A DNA stretch of 64,000 bases. It comes from Gigantopelta aegis (lineage: Eukaryota > Mollusca > Gastropoda > Neomphalida > Peltospiridae). The translations under genes and the position numbers were made by a program. Where the stretch lies: the NCBI RefSeq assembly GCF_016097555.1, contig NC_054706.1, positions 76,830,754 through 76,894,753 of the forward strand, in the 5' to 3' direction. Shown here piece by piece: positions 1-13,464 of the stretch (positions are counted from its first letter, which is position 1; each line of letters starts with the position of its first letter). A model generated the notes under the pieces. That model had not been told where the DNA came from. It made no database searches and was given only the letters and a program-made list of their open reading frames with translations.

Positions 1-3000
1 CACAGGTGTAAAGACCGCTGTAATAAACTGACCACACAGGTGTAAATACCGCTGTAATAAACTGGCCACACAGGTGTAAAGACCACTGTAATAAACTGAC
101 CACACAGATGTAAAGACCGCTGTAATAAACTGGCCACACAGGCGTAAAGACGACTGTAATAAACTGACCACACAGGCGTAAAGACCACTGTAATAAACTG
201 ACCACACAGGTGTAAAGACCACTGTAATAAACTGACCACACAGGTGTAAAGACCTGACCACACAGGTGTAAAGACCGCTGTAATAAACTGACCACACAGG
301 TGTAAAGACGACTGTAATAAACTGGCCACACAGGTGTAAAGACCGCTGTAATAAACTGACCACACAGGTGTAAATACCGCTGTAATAAACTGGCCACACA
401 GGTGTAAAGACCGCTGTAATAAACTGACCACACAGGTGTAAAGACCTGTCCACACAGGTGTAAAGACCTGACCACCCAGGTGTAAAGACCGCTGTAATAA
501 ACTGACCACACAGGTGTAAAGACCTGACCACACAGGTGTAAAGACCTGACCACACAGGTGTAAAGACCACTGTAATAAACTGACCACACAGGTGTAAAGA
601 CCACTGTAATAAACTGACCACAGAGGTGTAAAGACCTGACCACACAGGTGTAAAGACCACTGTAATAAAATGACCACACAGGTGTAAAGACCTGACCACA
701 CAGGTGTAAAGACCACTGTAATAAACTGACCACACAGGTGTAAAGACCACTGTAATAAACTGACCACACAGGTGTAAAGACCTGACCACACAGGTGTAAA
801 GACCTGACCACACAGGTGTAAAGACCACTGTAATAAAATGACCACACAGGTGTAAAGACCTGACCACACAGGTGTAAAGACCACTGTAATAAACTGACCA
901 CACAGGTGTAAAGACCACTGTAATAAACTGACCACACAGGTGTAAAGACGACTGTAATAAACTGACCACACAGGTGTAAAGACCGCTGTAATAAACTGAC
1001 CACACAGGTGTAAAGACCGCTGTAATAAACTGATCACACAGGTGTAAAGACCGCTGTAATAAACTGACCACACAGGTGTAAAGACCGATGTAATAAACTG
1101 ACCACACAGGTGTAAAGACCTGTCCACACAGGTGTAAAGACCTGACCACACAGGTGTAAAGACCACTGTAATAAACTAACCACACAGGTGTAAAGACATG
1201 ACCACACAGGTGTAAAGACCTGACCACACAGGTGTAAAGACCACTGTAATAAAATGACCACACAGGTGTAAAGACCTGACCACACAGGTGTAAAGACCAC
1301 TGTAATAAACTGACCACACAGGTGTAAAGACCACTGTAATAAACTGACCACACAGGTGTAAAGACCTGACCACACAGGTGTAAAGACGACTGTAATAAAC
1401 TGACCACTCAGGTGTAAAGACTTGACCACACAGGTGTAAAGACCACTGTAATAAACTGACCACACAGGTGTAAAGACCACTGTAATAAACTGACCACACA
1501 GGTGTAAAGACCACTGTAATAAACTGACCACACAGGTGTAAAGACGACTGTAATAAACTGACCACACAGGTGTAAAGACCGCTGTAATAAACTGACCACA
1601 CAGGTGTAAAGACCGCTGTAATAAACTGATCACACAGGTGTAAAGACCGCTGTAATAAACTGACCACACAGGTGTAAAGACCGATGTAATAAACTGACCA
1701 CACAGGTGTAAAGACCTGTCCACACAGGTGTAAAGACCTGACCACACAGGTGTAAAGACCACTGTAATAAACTAACCACACAGGTGTAAAGACATGACCA
1801 CACAGGTGTAAAGACCTGACCACACAGGTGTAAAGACCACTGTAATAAAATGACCACACAGGTGTAAAGACCTGACCACACAGGTGTAAAGACCACTGTA
1901 ATAAACTGACCACACAGGTGTAAAGACCACTGTAATAAACTGACCACACAGGTGTAAAGACCTGACCACACAGGTGTAAAGACGACTGTAATAAACTGAC
2001 CACTCAGGTGTAAAGACTTGACCACACAGGTGTAAAGACCACTGTAATAAACTGACCACACAGGTGTAAAGACCACTGTAATAAACTGACCACACAGGTG
2101 TAAAGACCACTGTAATAAACTGACCACACAGGTGTAAAGACCTGACAACACAGGTGTAAAGACGACTGTAATAAACTGACCACACATGTGTAAAGACCGC
2201 TGTAATAAACTGACCACAGAGTAAAGACGACTGTAATAAACTGATCACACAGGTGTAAAGACCTGACCACACAGGTGTAAAGACCTGACCACACAGGTGT
2301 AAAGACCACTGTAATAAACTGACCACACAGGTGTAAAAACTGACCACACAGGTGTAAATACCGCTGTAATAAACAGACCACACAGGTGTAAAGACCGATA
2401 TAATAAACTGACCACACAGGTGTAAAGACCGCTGTAATAAACTGACCACACAGGTGTAAAGACCGCTGTAATAAACTGACCACACAGGTGTAAAGACCGC
2501 TGTAATAAACTGACCACACAGGTGTAAAGACCACTGTAATAAACTGACCACACAGGTGTAAAGACCACTGTAATAAACTGACCACACAGGCGTAAAGACC
2601 TGACCACACAGGCGTAAAGACCTGACCACACAGGTGTAAAGACCACTGTAATAAACTGACCACACAGGCGTAAAGACCTCTGTAATAAACTGGCCACACA
2701 GGGGTAAAGACCACTGTAATAAACTGACCACACAGGTGTAAAGACCGCTGTAATAAACTGACCACATAGGCGTAAAGACCGCTGTAATAAACTGGCCACA
2801 CAGGCGTAAAGACCGCTGTAAAAAACTGACCACACAGGCGTAAAGACCGCTGTAATAAACTGACCACACAGGTGTAAAGACCGCTGTAATAAACTGACCA
2901 CGCAGGTGTAAAGACCGCTGTAATAAACTGACCACGCAGGTGTAAAGACCACTGTAATAAACTGACCACACAGGCGTAAAGACCGCTGTAATAAACTGAC

Positions 3001-6000
3001 CACACAGGTGTAAAGACCGCTGTAATAAACTGACCACGCAGGTGTAAAGACCACTGTAATAAACTGACCACACAGGTGTAAAGATCGCTGTAATAAACTG
3101 ACCACACAGGTGTAAAGACCACTGTAATAAACTGACCACCCAGGTGTAAAGACCACTGTAATAAACTGACCACAGAGGTGTAAAGACGACTGTAATAAAC
3201 TGAGCACACAGGTGTAAAGACCTGACCACACAGGTGTAAAGACCTGACCACCCAGGTGTAAAGACCGCTGTAATAAACTGATCACACAGGTGTAAAGACC
3301 GCTGTAATAAACTGAGCACACAGGTGTAAAGACCTGACCACACAGGTGTAAAGACCTGACCACCCAGGTGTAAAGACCTGACCACCCAGGTGTAAAGACC
3401 TGACCACACAGGTGTAAATACCACTGTAATAAACTGATCACACAGGTGTAAAGACCTGACCACACAGGTGTAAAGACCTGACCACACAGGTGTAAAGACC
3501 GCTGTAATAAACTGACCACACAGGTGTAAAGACCACTGTAATAAACTGATAACACAGGTGGAAAGACGACTGTAATAAACTGACCACACAGGTGTAAAGA
3601 CCGCTGTAATAAACTGACCACACAGGTGTAAAGACCGCTGTAATAAACTGACCACACAGGTGTAAAGACGACTGTAATAAACTGACCACACAGGTGTAAA
3701 GACCACTGTAATAAACTGACCACACAGGTGTAAAGACCGCTGTAATAAACTGTCCACACAGGTGTAAAGACCTGACCACACAGGTGTAAAGACCACTGTA
3801 ATAAACTGACCACACAGGCGTAAAGACCACTGTAATAAACTGACCACACAGGTGTAAAGACCACTGTAATAAACTGACCACACAGGTGTAAATACCGCTG
3901 TAATAAACTGACCACAGAGTAAAGACGACTGTAATAAACTGATCACACAGGTGTAAAGACCTGACCACACAGGTGTAAAGACCACTGTAATAAACTGACC
4001 ACACAGGTGTAAAGACCTGGCCACACAGGTGTAAAGACCACTGTAATAAACTGACCACACAGGCGTAAAGACCACTGTAATAAACTGGCCACACAGGTGT
4101 AAAGACCGCTGTAATAAACTGACCACACAGGTGTAAAGACCGCTGTAATAAACTGACCACACAGGTGTAAAGACCTGACCACACAGGTGTAAAGACCACT
4201 GTAATAAACTGACCACACAGGTGTAAAGACCGCTGTAATAAACTGACCACACAGGTGTAAAGACCTGACCACACAGGTGTAAAGACCACTGTAATAAACT
4301 GATCACACAGGTGTAAAGACGACTGTAATAAACTGACCACACAGGTGTAAAGACCGCTGTAATAAACTGACCACACAGGTGTAAAGACCGCTGTACTAAA
4401 CTGACCACACAGGTGTAAAGACGACTGTAATAAACTGACAACACAGGTGTAAAGACCACTGTAATAAACTGACCACACAGGTGTAAAGACCGCTGTAATA
4501 AACTGTCCACACAGGTGTAAAGACCTGACCACACAGGTGTAAAGACCACTGTAATAAACTGACCACACAGGCGTAAAGACCACTGTAATAAACTGACCAC
4601 ACAGGTGTAAAGACCACTGTAATAAACTGACCACACAGGTGTAAATACCGCTGTAATAAACTGACCACAGAGTAAAGACGACTGTAATAAACTGATCACA
4701 CAGGTGTAAAGACGACTGTAATAAACTGACCACTCAGGTGTAAAGACTTGACCACACAGGTGTAAAGACCGCTGTAATAAACTGACCACACAGGTGTAAA
4801 GACTTGACCACACAGGTGTAAAGACGACTGTAATAAACTGACCACACAGGTGTAAAGACCGCTGTAATAAACTGACCACTCAGGTGTAAAGACTTGACCA
4901 CACAGGTGTAAAGACGACTGTAATAAACTGACCACACAGGTGTAAAGACCGCTGTAATAAACTGACCACACAGGTGTAAATACCGCTGTAATAAACTGAC
5001 CACACAGGTGTAAAGACCGCTGTAATAAACTGACCACACAGGTGTAAAGACCACTGTAATAAACTGACCACACAGGTGTAAAGACCGCTGTAATAAACTG
5101 ACCACACAGGTGTAAAGACCTGACCACACAGGTGTAAAGACCACTGTAATAAACTGATCACACAGGTGTAAAGACGACTGTAATAAACTGACCACACAGG
5201 TGTAAAGACCGCTGTAATAAACTGACCACACAGGTGTAATGACCGCTGTACTAAACTGACCACACAGGTGTAAAGACGACTGTAATAAACTGACCACACA
5301 GGTGTAAAGACCACTGTAATAAACTGACCACACAGGTGTAAAGACCGCTGTAATAAACTGTCCACACAGGTGTAAAGACCTGACCACACAGGTGTAAAGA
5401 CCACTGTAATAAACTGACCACACAGGCGTAAAGACCACTGTAATAAACTGACCACACAGGTGTAAAGACCACTGTAATAAACTGACCACACAGGTGTAAA
5501 TACCGCTGTAATAAACTGACCACAGAGTAAAGACGACTGTAATAAACTGATCACACAGGTGTAAAGACCTGACCACACAGGTGTAAAGACCACTGTAATA
5601 AACTGACCACACAGGTGTAAAGACCACTGTAATAAACTGACCACACAGGCGTAAAGACCACTGTAATAAACTGGCCACACAGGTGTAAAGACCGCTGTAA
5701 TAAACTGACCACACAGGTGTAAAGACCGCTGTAATAAACTGACCACACAGGTGTAAAGACCACTGTAATAAACTGACCACACAGGTGTAAAGACCGCTGT
5801 AATAAACTGACCACACAGGTGTAAAGACCACTGTAAAGAACTGACCACACAGGTGTAAATACCGCTGTAATAAACTGACCACAGAGTAAAGACGACTGTA
5901 ATAAACTGATCACACAGGTGTAAAGACCTGACCACACAGGTGTAAAGACCACTGTAATAAACTGACCACACAGGTGTAAAGACCTGGCCACACAGGTGTA

Positions 6001-8295
6001 AAGACCACTGTAATAAACTGACCACACAGGCGTAAAGACCACTGTAATAAACTGGCCACACAGGTGTAAAGACCGCTGTAATAAACTGACCACACAGGTG
6101 TAAAGACCGCTGTAATAAACTGACCACACAGGTGTAAAGACCTGACCACACAGGTGTAAAGACCACTGTAATAAACTGACCACACAGGTGTAAATACCGC
6201 TGTAATAAACTGACCACAGAGTAAAGACGACTGTAATAAACTGATCACACAGGTGTAAAGACCTGACCACACAGGTGTAAAGACCACTGTAATAAACTGA
6301 CCACACAGGTGTAAAGACCTGACCACACAGGTGTAAAGACCACTATAATAAACTGACCACACAGGCGTAAAGACCACTGTAATAAACTGGCCACACAGGT
6401 GTAAAGACCGCTGTAATAAACTGACCACACAGGTGTAAAGACCGCTGTAATAAACTGACCACACAGGTGTAAAGACCACTGTAAAGAACTGACCACACAG
6501 GTGTAAAGACCGCTGTAATAAACTGACCACACAGGTGTAAAGACCTGGCCACACAGGCGTAAAGACCACTGTAATAAACTGGCCACACAGGTGTAAAGAC
6601 CGCTGTTATAAACTGACCACACAGGTGTAAAGACCGCTGTAATAAACTGACCACACAGGTGTAAAGACCTGGCCACACAGGCGTAAAGACCACTGTAATA
6701 AACTGGCCACACAGGTGTAAAGACCGCTGTAATAAACTGGCCACACAGGTGTAAAGACCACTGTAATAAACTGACCACACAGGTGTAAATACCGCTGTAA
6801 TAAACTGACCACAGAGTAAAGACGACTGTAATAAACTGATCACACAGGTGTAAAGACCTGACCACACAGGTGTAAAGACCACTGTAATAAACTGACCACA
6901 CAGGTGTAAAGACCTGACCACACAGGTGTAAAGACCACTATAATAAACTGACCACACAGGCGTAAAGACCACTGTAATAAACTGGCCACACAGGTGTAAA
7001 GACCGCTGTAATAAACTGACCACACAGGTGTAAAGACCGCTGTAATAAACTGACCACACAGGTGTAAAGACCACTGTAAAGAACTGACCACACAGGTGTA
7101 AAGACCGCTGTAATAAACTGACCACACAGGTGTAAAGACCTGGCCACACAGGCGTAAAGACCACTGTAATAAACTGGCCACACAGGTGTAAAGACCGCTG
7201 TTATAAACTGACCACACAGGTGTAAAGACCGCTGTAATAAACTGACCACACAGGTGTAAAGACCTGGCCACACAGGCGTAAAGACCACTGTAATAAACTG
7301 GCCACACAGGTGTAAAGACCGCTGTAATAAACTGGCCACACAGGTGTAAAGACCACTGTAATAAACTGACCACACAGGTGTAACGACCGCTGTAATAAAC
7401 TGACCACACAGGCGTAAAGACCGCTGTAATAAACTGGCCACAAGGTGTAAATACCGCTGTAATAAACTGACCACACAGGTGTAAAGACCGCTGTAAGAGA
7501 CTGATCACACAGGCGTAAAGACCGCTGTAATAAACTGGCCACACAGGCGTAAAGACCACTGTAATAAACTGACCACACAGGTGTAAAGACCACTGTAATA
7601 AACTGACCACACAGGTGTAAAGACCGCTGTAATAAACTGACCACACAGGCGTAAAGACCACTGTAATAAACTGACCACACAGGTGTAAAGACCGCTGTAA
7701 TAAACTGGCCACACAGGTGTAAAGACCCCTGTAATAAACTGACCACACAGGTGTAAAGACCACTGTAATAAACTGACCACACAGGTGTAAAGACCGCTGT
7801 AATAAACTGACCACACAGGCGTAAAGACCTGTCCACACAGGTGTAAAGACCTGACCACACAGGTGTAAAGACCACTGTAATAAACTGACCACACAGGTGT
7901 AAAGACCGCTGTAATAAACTGACCACACAGGTGTAAAGACCACTGTAATAAACTGGCCACACAGGTGTAAAGACCGCTGTAATAAACTGACCACACAGGT
8001 GTAAAGACCGCTGTAATAAACTGACCACACAGGCGTAAAGACCTGTCCACACAGGTGTAAAGACCTGACCACACAGGTGTAAAGACCACTGTAATAAACT
8101 GACCACACAGGTGTAAAGACCGCTGTAATAAACTGACCACACAGGTGTAAAGACCACTGTAATAAACTGACCACACAGTAAAGACGACTGTAATAAACTG
8201 ACCACACAGGTGTAAAGACGACTGTAATAAACTGACCACACAGGTGTAAAGACCGCTGTAATAAACTGGCCACACAGGCGTAAAGACCACTGTAA
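1..8295. repeat. Minisatellite array, 34-bp and 22-bp units
   Basis: The whole stretch is a tandem array continuing past the left edge. The long unit is 34 bp and contains CTGTAATAAACTGACCACAC followed by AGGTGTAAAGACC. The short unit is 22 bp and lacks a 12-bp block (ACTGTAATAAAC or the GCTGTAATAAAC variant). By length there are roughly 265 units. Both lengths leave remainder 1 on division by 3, so a reading frame rotates every unit and the peptide period is three units (34 residues). All three minus-strand frames are free of stops in the standard unit, which gives open frames up to about 1000 codons. I read these as artefacts of the repeat, not genes. The array ends at GACCACTGTAAATTAATG. 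Confidence 0.97.
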
Positions 8296-8512
8296 ATTAA
8301 TGCTGTGGCATTGTTAATATAGGTTATATGTATAGGAAATATCACTAATTGAGAAGTTAATATTTCTTAATGTGGGTGGGGCTGGAGGGGGGGGGGGAAA
8401 GGAGAAAGGGGGTGAAGTAAAAATTGCTACATAGCAAAGTATGTATAACAATTGTATGTGCTATGTTAAAATAACAGTGAACGAGATTGTCCGAAGTTCA
8501 CAGCCTTTGTAA

Positions 8513-8780
8513 GCACTGGAAGATGTTTCCGACACACATAGTACTTATAGCAACTAAAATTCCATTTAAAATACATTTTCTTGTTTAAAACACAAATGTC
8601 TGAATAACCAATGTGTGTCTGGTCGTGTTAATGTGTGCACTAGCTGAAACTTCATTTTATTTCCCATTAAAATCTATTTTGGGTACTACAAACATTACAC
8701 ACACACGCACGCATGTACACACACTGTTATTCTAAACAAGAAAATGTATTTAATATTTCATTTTAGTGGGGAGCATGCTG
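8513..8780. mobile_element. Diverged copy of the TTAA MITE family
   Basis: This stretch shares blocks in order with the MITE copies near 16.9, 51.6 and 61.0 kb: AAGATGTTTCCGAC, a block around TTTTCTTGTTTA, AACTTCATTTTATTTCC, and ATCTATTTTGGGTACTAC. The ends are worn and I could not place flanking TTAA sites, so the limits are approximate. A CA-rich dinucleotide stretch interrupts it near 8700. Confidence 0.45.
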
Positions 8781-8857
8781 TAATAACTCCACTCTCACCT
8801 GTCACCAACTATAAACATTCCACGTGGAGGAGATATCCTTTATATTTGCAAACGCAT

Positions 8858-9232
8858 TGTTCGTTGTATGGATGTACAAAAACTGCAGTTAAAGGACAAA
8901 AGAAGTTTGCATATTTTTTCGAAAGACAAACCGACATTGTTTGCATGTAAGCGGTTCTTAAAACGAACACGTGCATATTGGAAAGGACCGTCAAGATGGG
9001 ATACGATTTGCAGTGACCACTTCACACCTGGGGAATGAACGAACGAATAAATGAATGAATGTTTAACGACACCCCAGCACGAAAAATACATCGGCTATTG
9101 GGTGTCAAACTATGGTGAAGGCAAAACATTAAGTCACCACTTCACACCTGGGGATTACAACAATTATCTAAGATGGTCGATGGGAATGGCACCAAATCTT
9201 TTGTTAAAGAACTTGTCTGTTCCAAGCCTGTA
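8858..9232 (+). pseudogene. Decayed THAP-type zinc-finger exon split by a SINE tail
   Basis: The first part reads CSLYGCTKTAVKGQKKFAYF and, after one frame change near 8918, continues as a stretch ending WKGPSRWDTICSDHFTPGDY, then YNNYLRWSMG, MAPNLLLKNL and SVPSLYPPQ. The C-x4-C start, the tryptophan, the CSDHF motif and the later AVP-like SVPSLYPP are the hallmarks of a THAP domain, a DNA-binding zinc finger found in host regulators and in P-element-like transposases. A 101-bp SINE fragment lies between two copies of the bases coding DHFTPG. No start codon or complete gene is present, so it is a relic of a THAP gene or of a THAP-bearing transposon. Confidence 0.65.
9035..9135 (-). mobile_element. 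SINE 3' fragment with 19-bp target duplication
   Basis: The insert carries an ATGA/ACGA-rich tail followed by TTTAACGACACCCCAGCACG and CGGCTATTGGGTGTCAAAC, the reverse complement of a tRNA-derived SINE 3' end related to the one at 63.4-63.66 kb. It is flanked by exact 19-bp copies of ACCACTTCACACCTGGGGA at 9016-9034 and 9136-9154. The similarity extends a few bases further left with one mismatch. Long target duplications of this kind are expected from LINE-driven retrotransposition. Confidence 0.85.
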
Positions 9233-10788
9233 TCCCCCGCAGCCCGAACGTCGCCCGGGACAAAAACAAAGCCCGAATGTTAATGCCGAGGTGTACATTG
9301 TTCATATTTGGCACAAAGATACACCTCAACACGATGCATTTATATATGTTAAAAAAATAAACATAGGAAAAATAATTTTTAGAACAAAAAATCGCATTTT
9401 TCATGTTCGGACTGTATATAACGAAATCCCGAACATCGCCCGAAGACAAAAACAGGTAGGCCTACCTGAAAGGGAAGTACCCCTAACAGATTTTCTCCTT
9501 CTTCCTCACCAATCGAGGTAGCATTAGAATAAATAGAAAAAAGCGACAAGTCCGAAATGTCTAAACTAACGTCCGATAAGAATGAGCTATTTTTCGAAGA
9601 ATAATTACATGCTGTCGCCATGTTAACCTACTAATGAATGAGTGGACTTCACCGGATGCTACGTCACAGGTCAGATGCGGGTCAAATCGACTGGATCAGT
9701 GTTTTTTCCCCGAGCGTTTTACAAAAAGTCGCTTTATTAATAACTGGAGTGGTATTTTTGTTTTTATGTTTAATGTAATATTTATGTTTTTTTTTTTATA
9801 TGTACTGTGTATTAATAATGTGCCATGATTGTGGACCTTTAAACAAAGCAGCATGTCTGCTTACATACTTTATGTTTGTAGGTTGTGCTCATGACGGGTG
9901 CCACCGGTGTGACAGGATATGCTCACTGTTCGCGAACACCTGATTTCATCATTGTTTTTACAGTGATTCATGAGTGCATGCAATCACAGCTTTATTGAGC
10001 TATATTCTGTGCCGGTTTGGGTTTTCTAATCTAGTCATGGGAGTGGCAGTCCTCTTAGGTTGTGCAGGAGGGATAAAACATCGTGTTACGTATCTCCTAG
10101 AGGACTGGCGGTCCTCCAAGGCACGAGCACCTGATAGTGGTTCATGGAAGCAGTCATGTGCAGATATACGATTTTGATATGGGAATACGGTTTTGTCGAT
10201 TTTGCTATGCTTTTCTCTTTTGAAAATAACTATAAAGCAATTACTATTGACATAATATTACATGAAATCTAACTAGTCGTAGATTTAGAATATTTTTGAT
10301 AACGGGTAGGGGAGGGTGGTGATTCGTATATATAGTCAGGTGTAACGGATATTGACATTCCCATACGAACGCGAGATAACGGCGACGGCCATGACGTGTT
10401 GACCAGCAGTGGGGATTAATTAGCCACTGAGCTGTGATACAGAAAACAAACAAGGCTGGACAGCAGCGGAGACCCGATGAAGATGGATGACGTCTGCCTG
10501 GGAATCGAAACAGAGGAAACCAAATGCTGCTGGTTACAAGACTAGGAAATCACGGCCAGTTTACACACCGAATCATTTTATACACATTAGCCGAGAAGTG
10601 AAAATAAATTACATTAACTGATCTCACAATGATAGATGAAATAATAAAGCGTAATTTGTGAGATTAAGGGTATGCTTTATAGTAATGTTTAGAAACTACA
10701 GTGATGCCAACAAAACATGATTATAGGCACATCCAAGTACACAATTAGTCGTCTGCTGTGAAATATCAAACACTGCCTGTGTGTCTGT

Positions 10789-11003
<215 letters not shown>

Positions 11004-11307
11004 CCTCTCACTGTGTTTGTCTGTCTACATTATATCTATTGGGAGGGAGGGGAGGGGGAGAGAAGAGAAATGAATATTTGTTAATAGGCACCTGAGCACA
11101 TTTTAAAACTACGGTTATTAGGTGTATAATAAAATATCATTCGACACATTCTCGACAGTGAATGAGGAACTCTTGCTTCCATATATGCTACTCCTACTGA
11201 GATCTTTTATATGTATTTTTGCACAGACAAGAACGCACATGCCACGATGGCGGGGTCGTGTTTGACATGAGATAAAATCGTTTGACCCATTGCTTCTAAG
11301 GCGGGCG

Positions 11308-11407
<100 letters not shown>

Positions 11408-11554
11408 ATGGATGGACGAAAGTACACACCGACCAAGAGAAACTCTGGATGCTGTAATTATTTCGATGAACCATGGAACTTTGTGGAACTGTCCACGATA
11501 ATGTTGTCAAGCGATAAAAGCTAATCTCATAAAACCACTAGTTGTTCAAGAAAT

Positions 11555-13464
11555 ATGTCAAATAAGGAAAAGATTTCCAACATGGAAAGTAAGAAAAGCA
11601 ATACCACGGTGTTAACGTTTGGAATTGACAGAATTCTAGGAAACTACGAAGACAAGAGTGGAATAAGTGCAATCAAAGAAACGTCACCGAATACTAGCAT
11701 TGATCAATTTGTAACGACACTCACAGACTTTGTCACAGGTATGAAAAAGAAATAAGTTGATTAATTTAATGTTTTCTTGGTTTTGTTTTTACATGAAAAC
11801 GTCCACACTCAAAGGTTTAGATTCCCTTTGACGGATTTGGAATTAAATATGGCTACTCCATCACATCTGAAGTTTTATTTGAGTTAAAGTTAATCTAACA
11901 TACAATATAGTTTTCATTATTATTTGACGTTATTCGTTTAAATTAGTAGCAGCATTCTTTTTAAAATAAATATAATTTAAACAACATAACATTCTATGGG
12001 TGTCATGAGAAAATAACGTTAAAACAATACGGCACTGAGAAATCTGTTCTAAATGATGTATTAATTATTACCAAAAACTAATACTAGAATATATTTTATA
12101 TAAGTATATTCCAATGGGAAAGACATAACAGATTTCATTTCATATATATTATTTTCGTGTCTATATCGAATTAAAGTTCAAGTCCGCTATCCTGGCCACA
12201 CATCCCAGATAGTCAGGTGCTTCATTTTCATATTTACAGAACCCAAGGAGTCTAACAGCGTGCAACGTCCACGAATTCGCACTAATTTCAGCGCCTGGCA
12301 GGTCGACGAACTAGAACGTGTATTCTGTGTGACACACTACCCAGACATATCCATCCGCGAAACAATGGCCTTTAGAATGGACTTAACTGAAGCAAGAATC
12401 CAGGTGAGTCGTCTATATTTAAAATCAAACGAACACAAATAATAATCGATAATAATCAAACGAAACAAACAAGCATATTAATAAACTCCATTTTTAAATC
12501 CAGTTTTCATTACAAATCGCATTTTAACATTGTATGTGATGTTTTTAGTTTTCATTACAAATAGTATTTTAACATTGTATGTGATGGTTTTAGTTTTCAT
12601 TACAAATAGTATTTTAACATTGTATGCAATGTTTTTAATTTTCAGTACAAATTGTAGTTTAACACTGTATGTCATGTTTTCAATTTTCATTACAAATTAA
12701 AGTTTAACACTGTATGTGATGTTTTTAGTTTTCATTACAAATCGTATTTTAACATTATATGTGATGTTTTTAATTTTCATTACAAATCGTATTTTAACAT
12801 TATATGTGATGTTTTTAGTTTCCATTACAAATTATATTTTATCATTGAATATGGTTTTTTCAGTTTTCAGTACAAATTTAATTTTAACATTGTATGTGAT
12901 ATTATCAGTTTTCATACATAAAAATATATATTTAAATTTTAATAATATAATTTCAGTTACAATTTACAAATCGTATTTCAGGTTCCCCCCGAGACTTTTC
13001 CTTCTGCAAACTAGTGGATAAACTGTTTTGATTAAACATTTCTTAAAATAAAAACAAAACAAAAAACAATGTTTTAAACTGGGCAGAGTTACCTCTTGCC
13101 GGATTGTGGTTAAACAAATATACCCTTTATAAAACAGGTAAATCTCAAGTCTCTTCGTAATTTTCTACTTCAGGTCTGGTTTCAAAACCGACGAGCAAAA
13201 TGGCGGAAACAGAAAAAATCATCCGGGACAATGCAAGTCGGGTCTTTTCAAAAATACAACAATGACAATACCAGTCTACTAAATACACCGAAATGTCCTC
13301 ATCATTATGTCTTACGAAACTGTATAGCGATGACGCAAACTCCTCTCAACATAACTGGTTTCCATCCGCCATTCAGCAGAGAATTTCACATGCAATCAAG
13401 TATTTTCAGTCTGAGGGAGAAAGCCAGAATGTTCACGAATTTGACACATAGCAGCTGTTGCTGA
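11555..13464 (+). CDS. Paired-like (PRD-class) homeobox transcription factor, three exons
   Basis: Exons are 11555-11738, 12240-12403 and 13174-13464. Donors are GTATGA and GTGAGT; acceptors are TTTACAG and ACTTCAG. The phases match (184 nt ending in a lone G, joined to AA to give Glu), and the total of 639 nt gives 212 residues. The ATG follows an in-frame TAA 33 bases upstream. Residues 20-28 read LTFGIDRIL, an EH1-like Groucho-binding motif, so repression is likely. The homeodomain spans about residues 71-130: it begins [12 protein letters not shown], carries THYPDI and LTEARIQ, and ends [13 protein letters not shown]. Position 50 is Gln. An intron between homeodomain residues 46 and 47 is typical of PRD-class genes. 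There is no paired domain and no evident OAR tail. I cannot assign an orthology group; Isx, Alx and Arx-like relatives share the THYPDI and KWRKQ features. A possible poly(A) signal AATAAA lies at 13524. Confidence 0.88.
12152..12222 (-). mobile_element. SINE fragment abutting a homeobox splice acceptor
   Basis: The bases TTTTCGTGTCTATATCGAAT, TAAAGTTCAAGTCC and CTATCCTGG match, with a few changes, part of the minus-strand tRNA-type SINE at 18.1-18.36 kb (TTTTCGTGCTTATATCTAAT, TAAGGTTCAAACAC, CTGTCCTGG). The fragment ends about 18 bases before the acceptor of homeobox exon 2, so part of the polypyrimidine and branch region may derive from it. Confidence 0.6.
12490..12940. repeat. 45-bp minisatellite in homeobox intron 2
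   Basis: About ten copies of a 45-bp unit built from TTTTTAGTTTTCATTACAAA and TCGTATTTTAACATTGTATG fill most of the second intron. Copies differ by a few bases. The unit is a multiple of three, so open frames occur on both strands; these are repeat artefacts. Confidence 0.9.

Noticed and set aside
1772-4879. Open frame of about 1035 codons on the minus strand
   Set aside because: It is a translation of the minisatellite; the other two frames are equally open and there is no non-repeat sequence, splice signal or domain.
1-8295. CRISPR-like array
   Set aside because: There are no unique spacers; units follow one another directly, and the setting is an animal genome.
6840-8345. Minus-strand frame starting MIFPIHITYINNATALIY and running into the repeat
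   Set aside because: The short non-repeat start lies in ordinary A, T-rich flank and the rest is minisatellite; nothing supports a gene.
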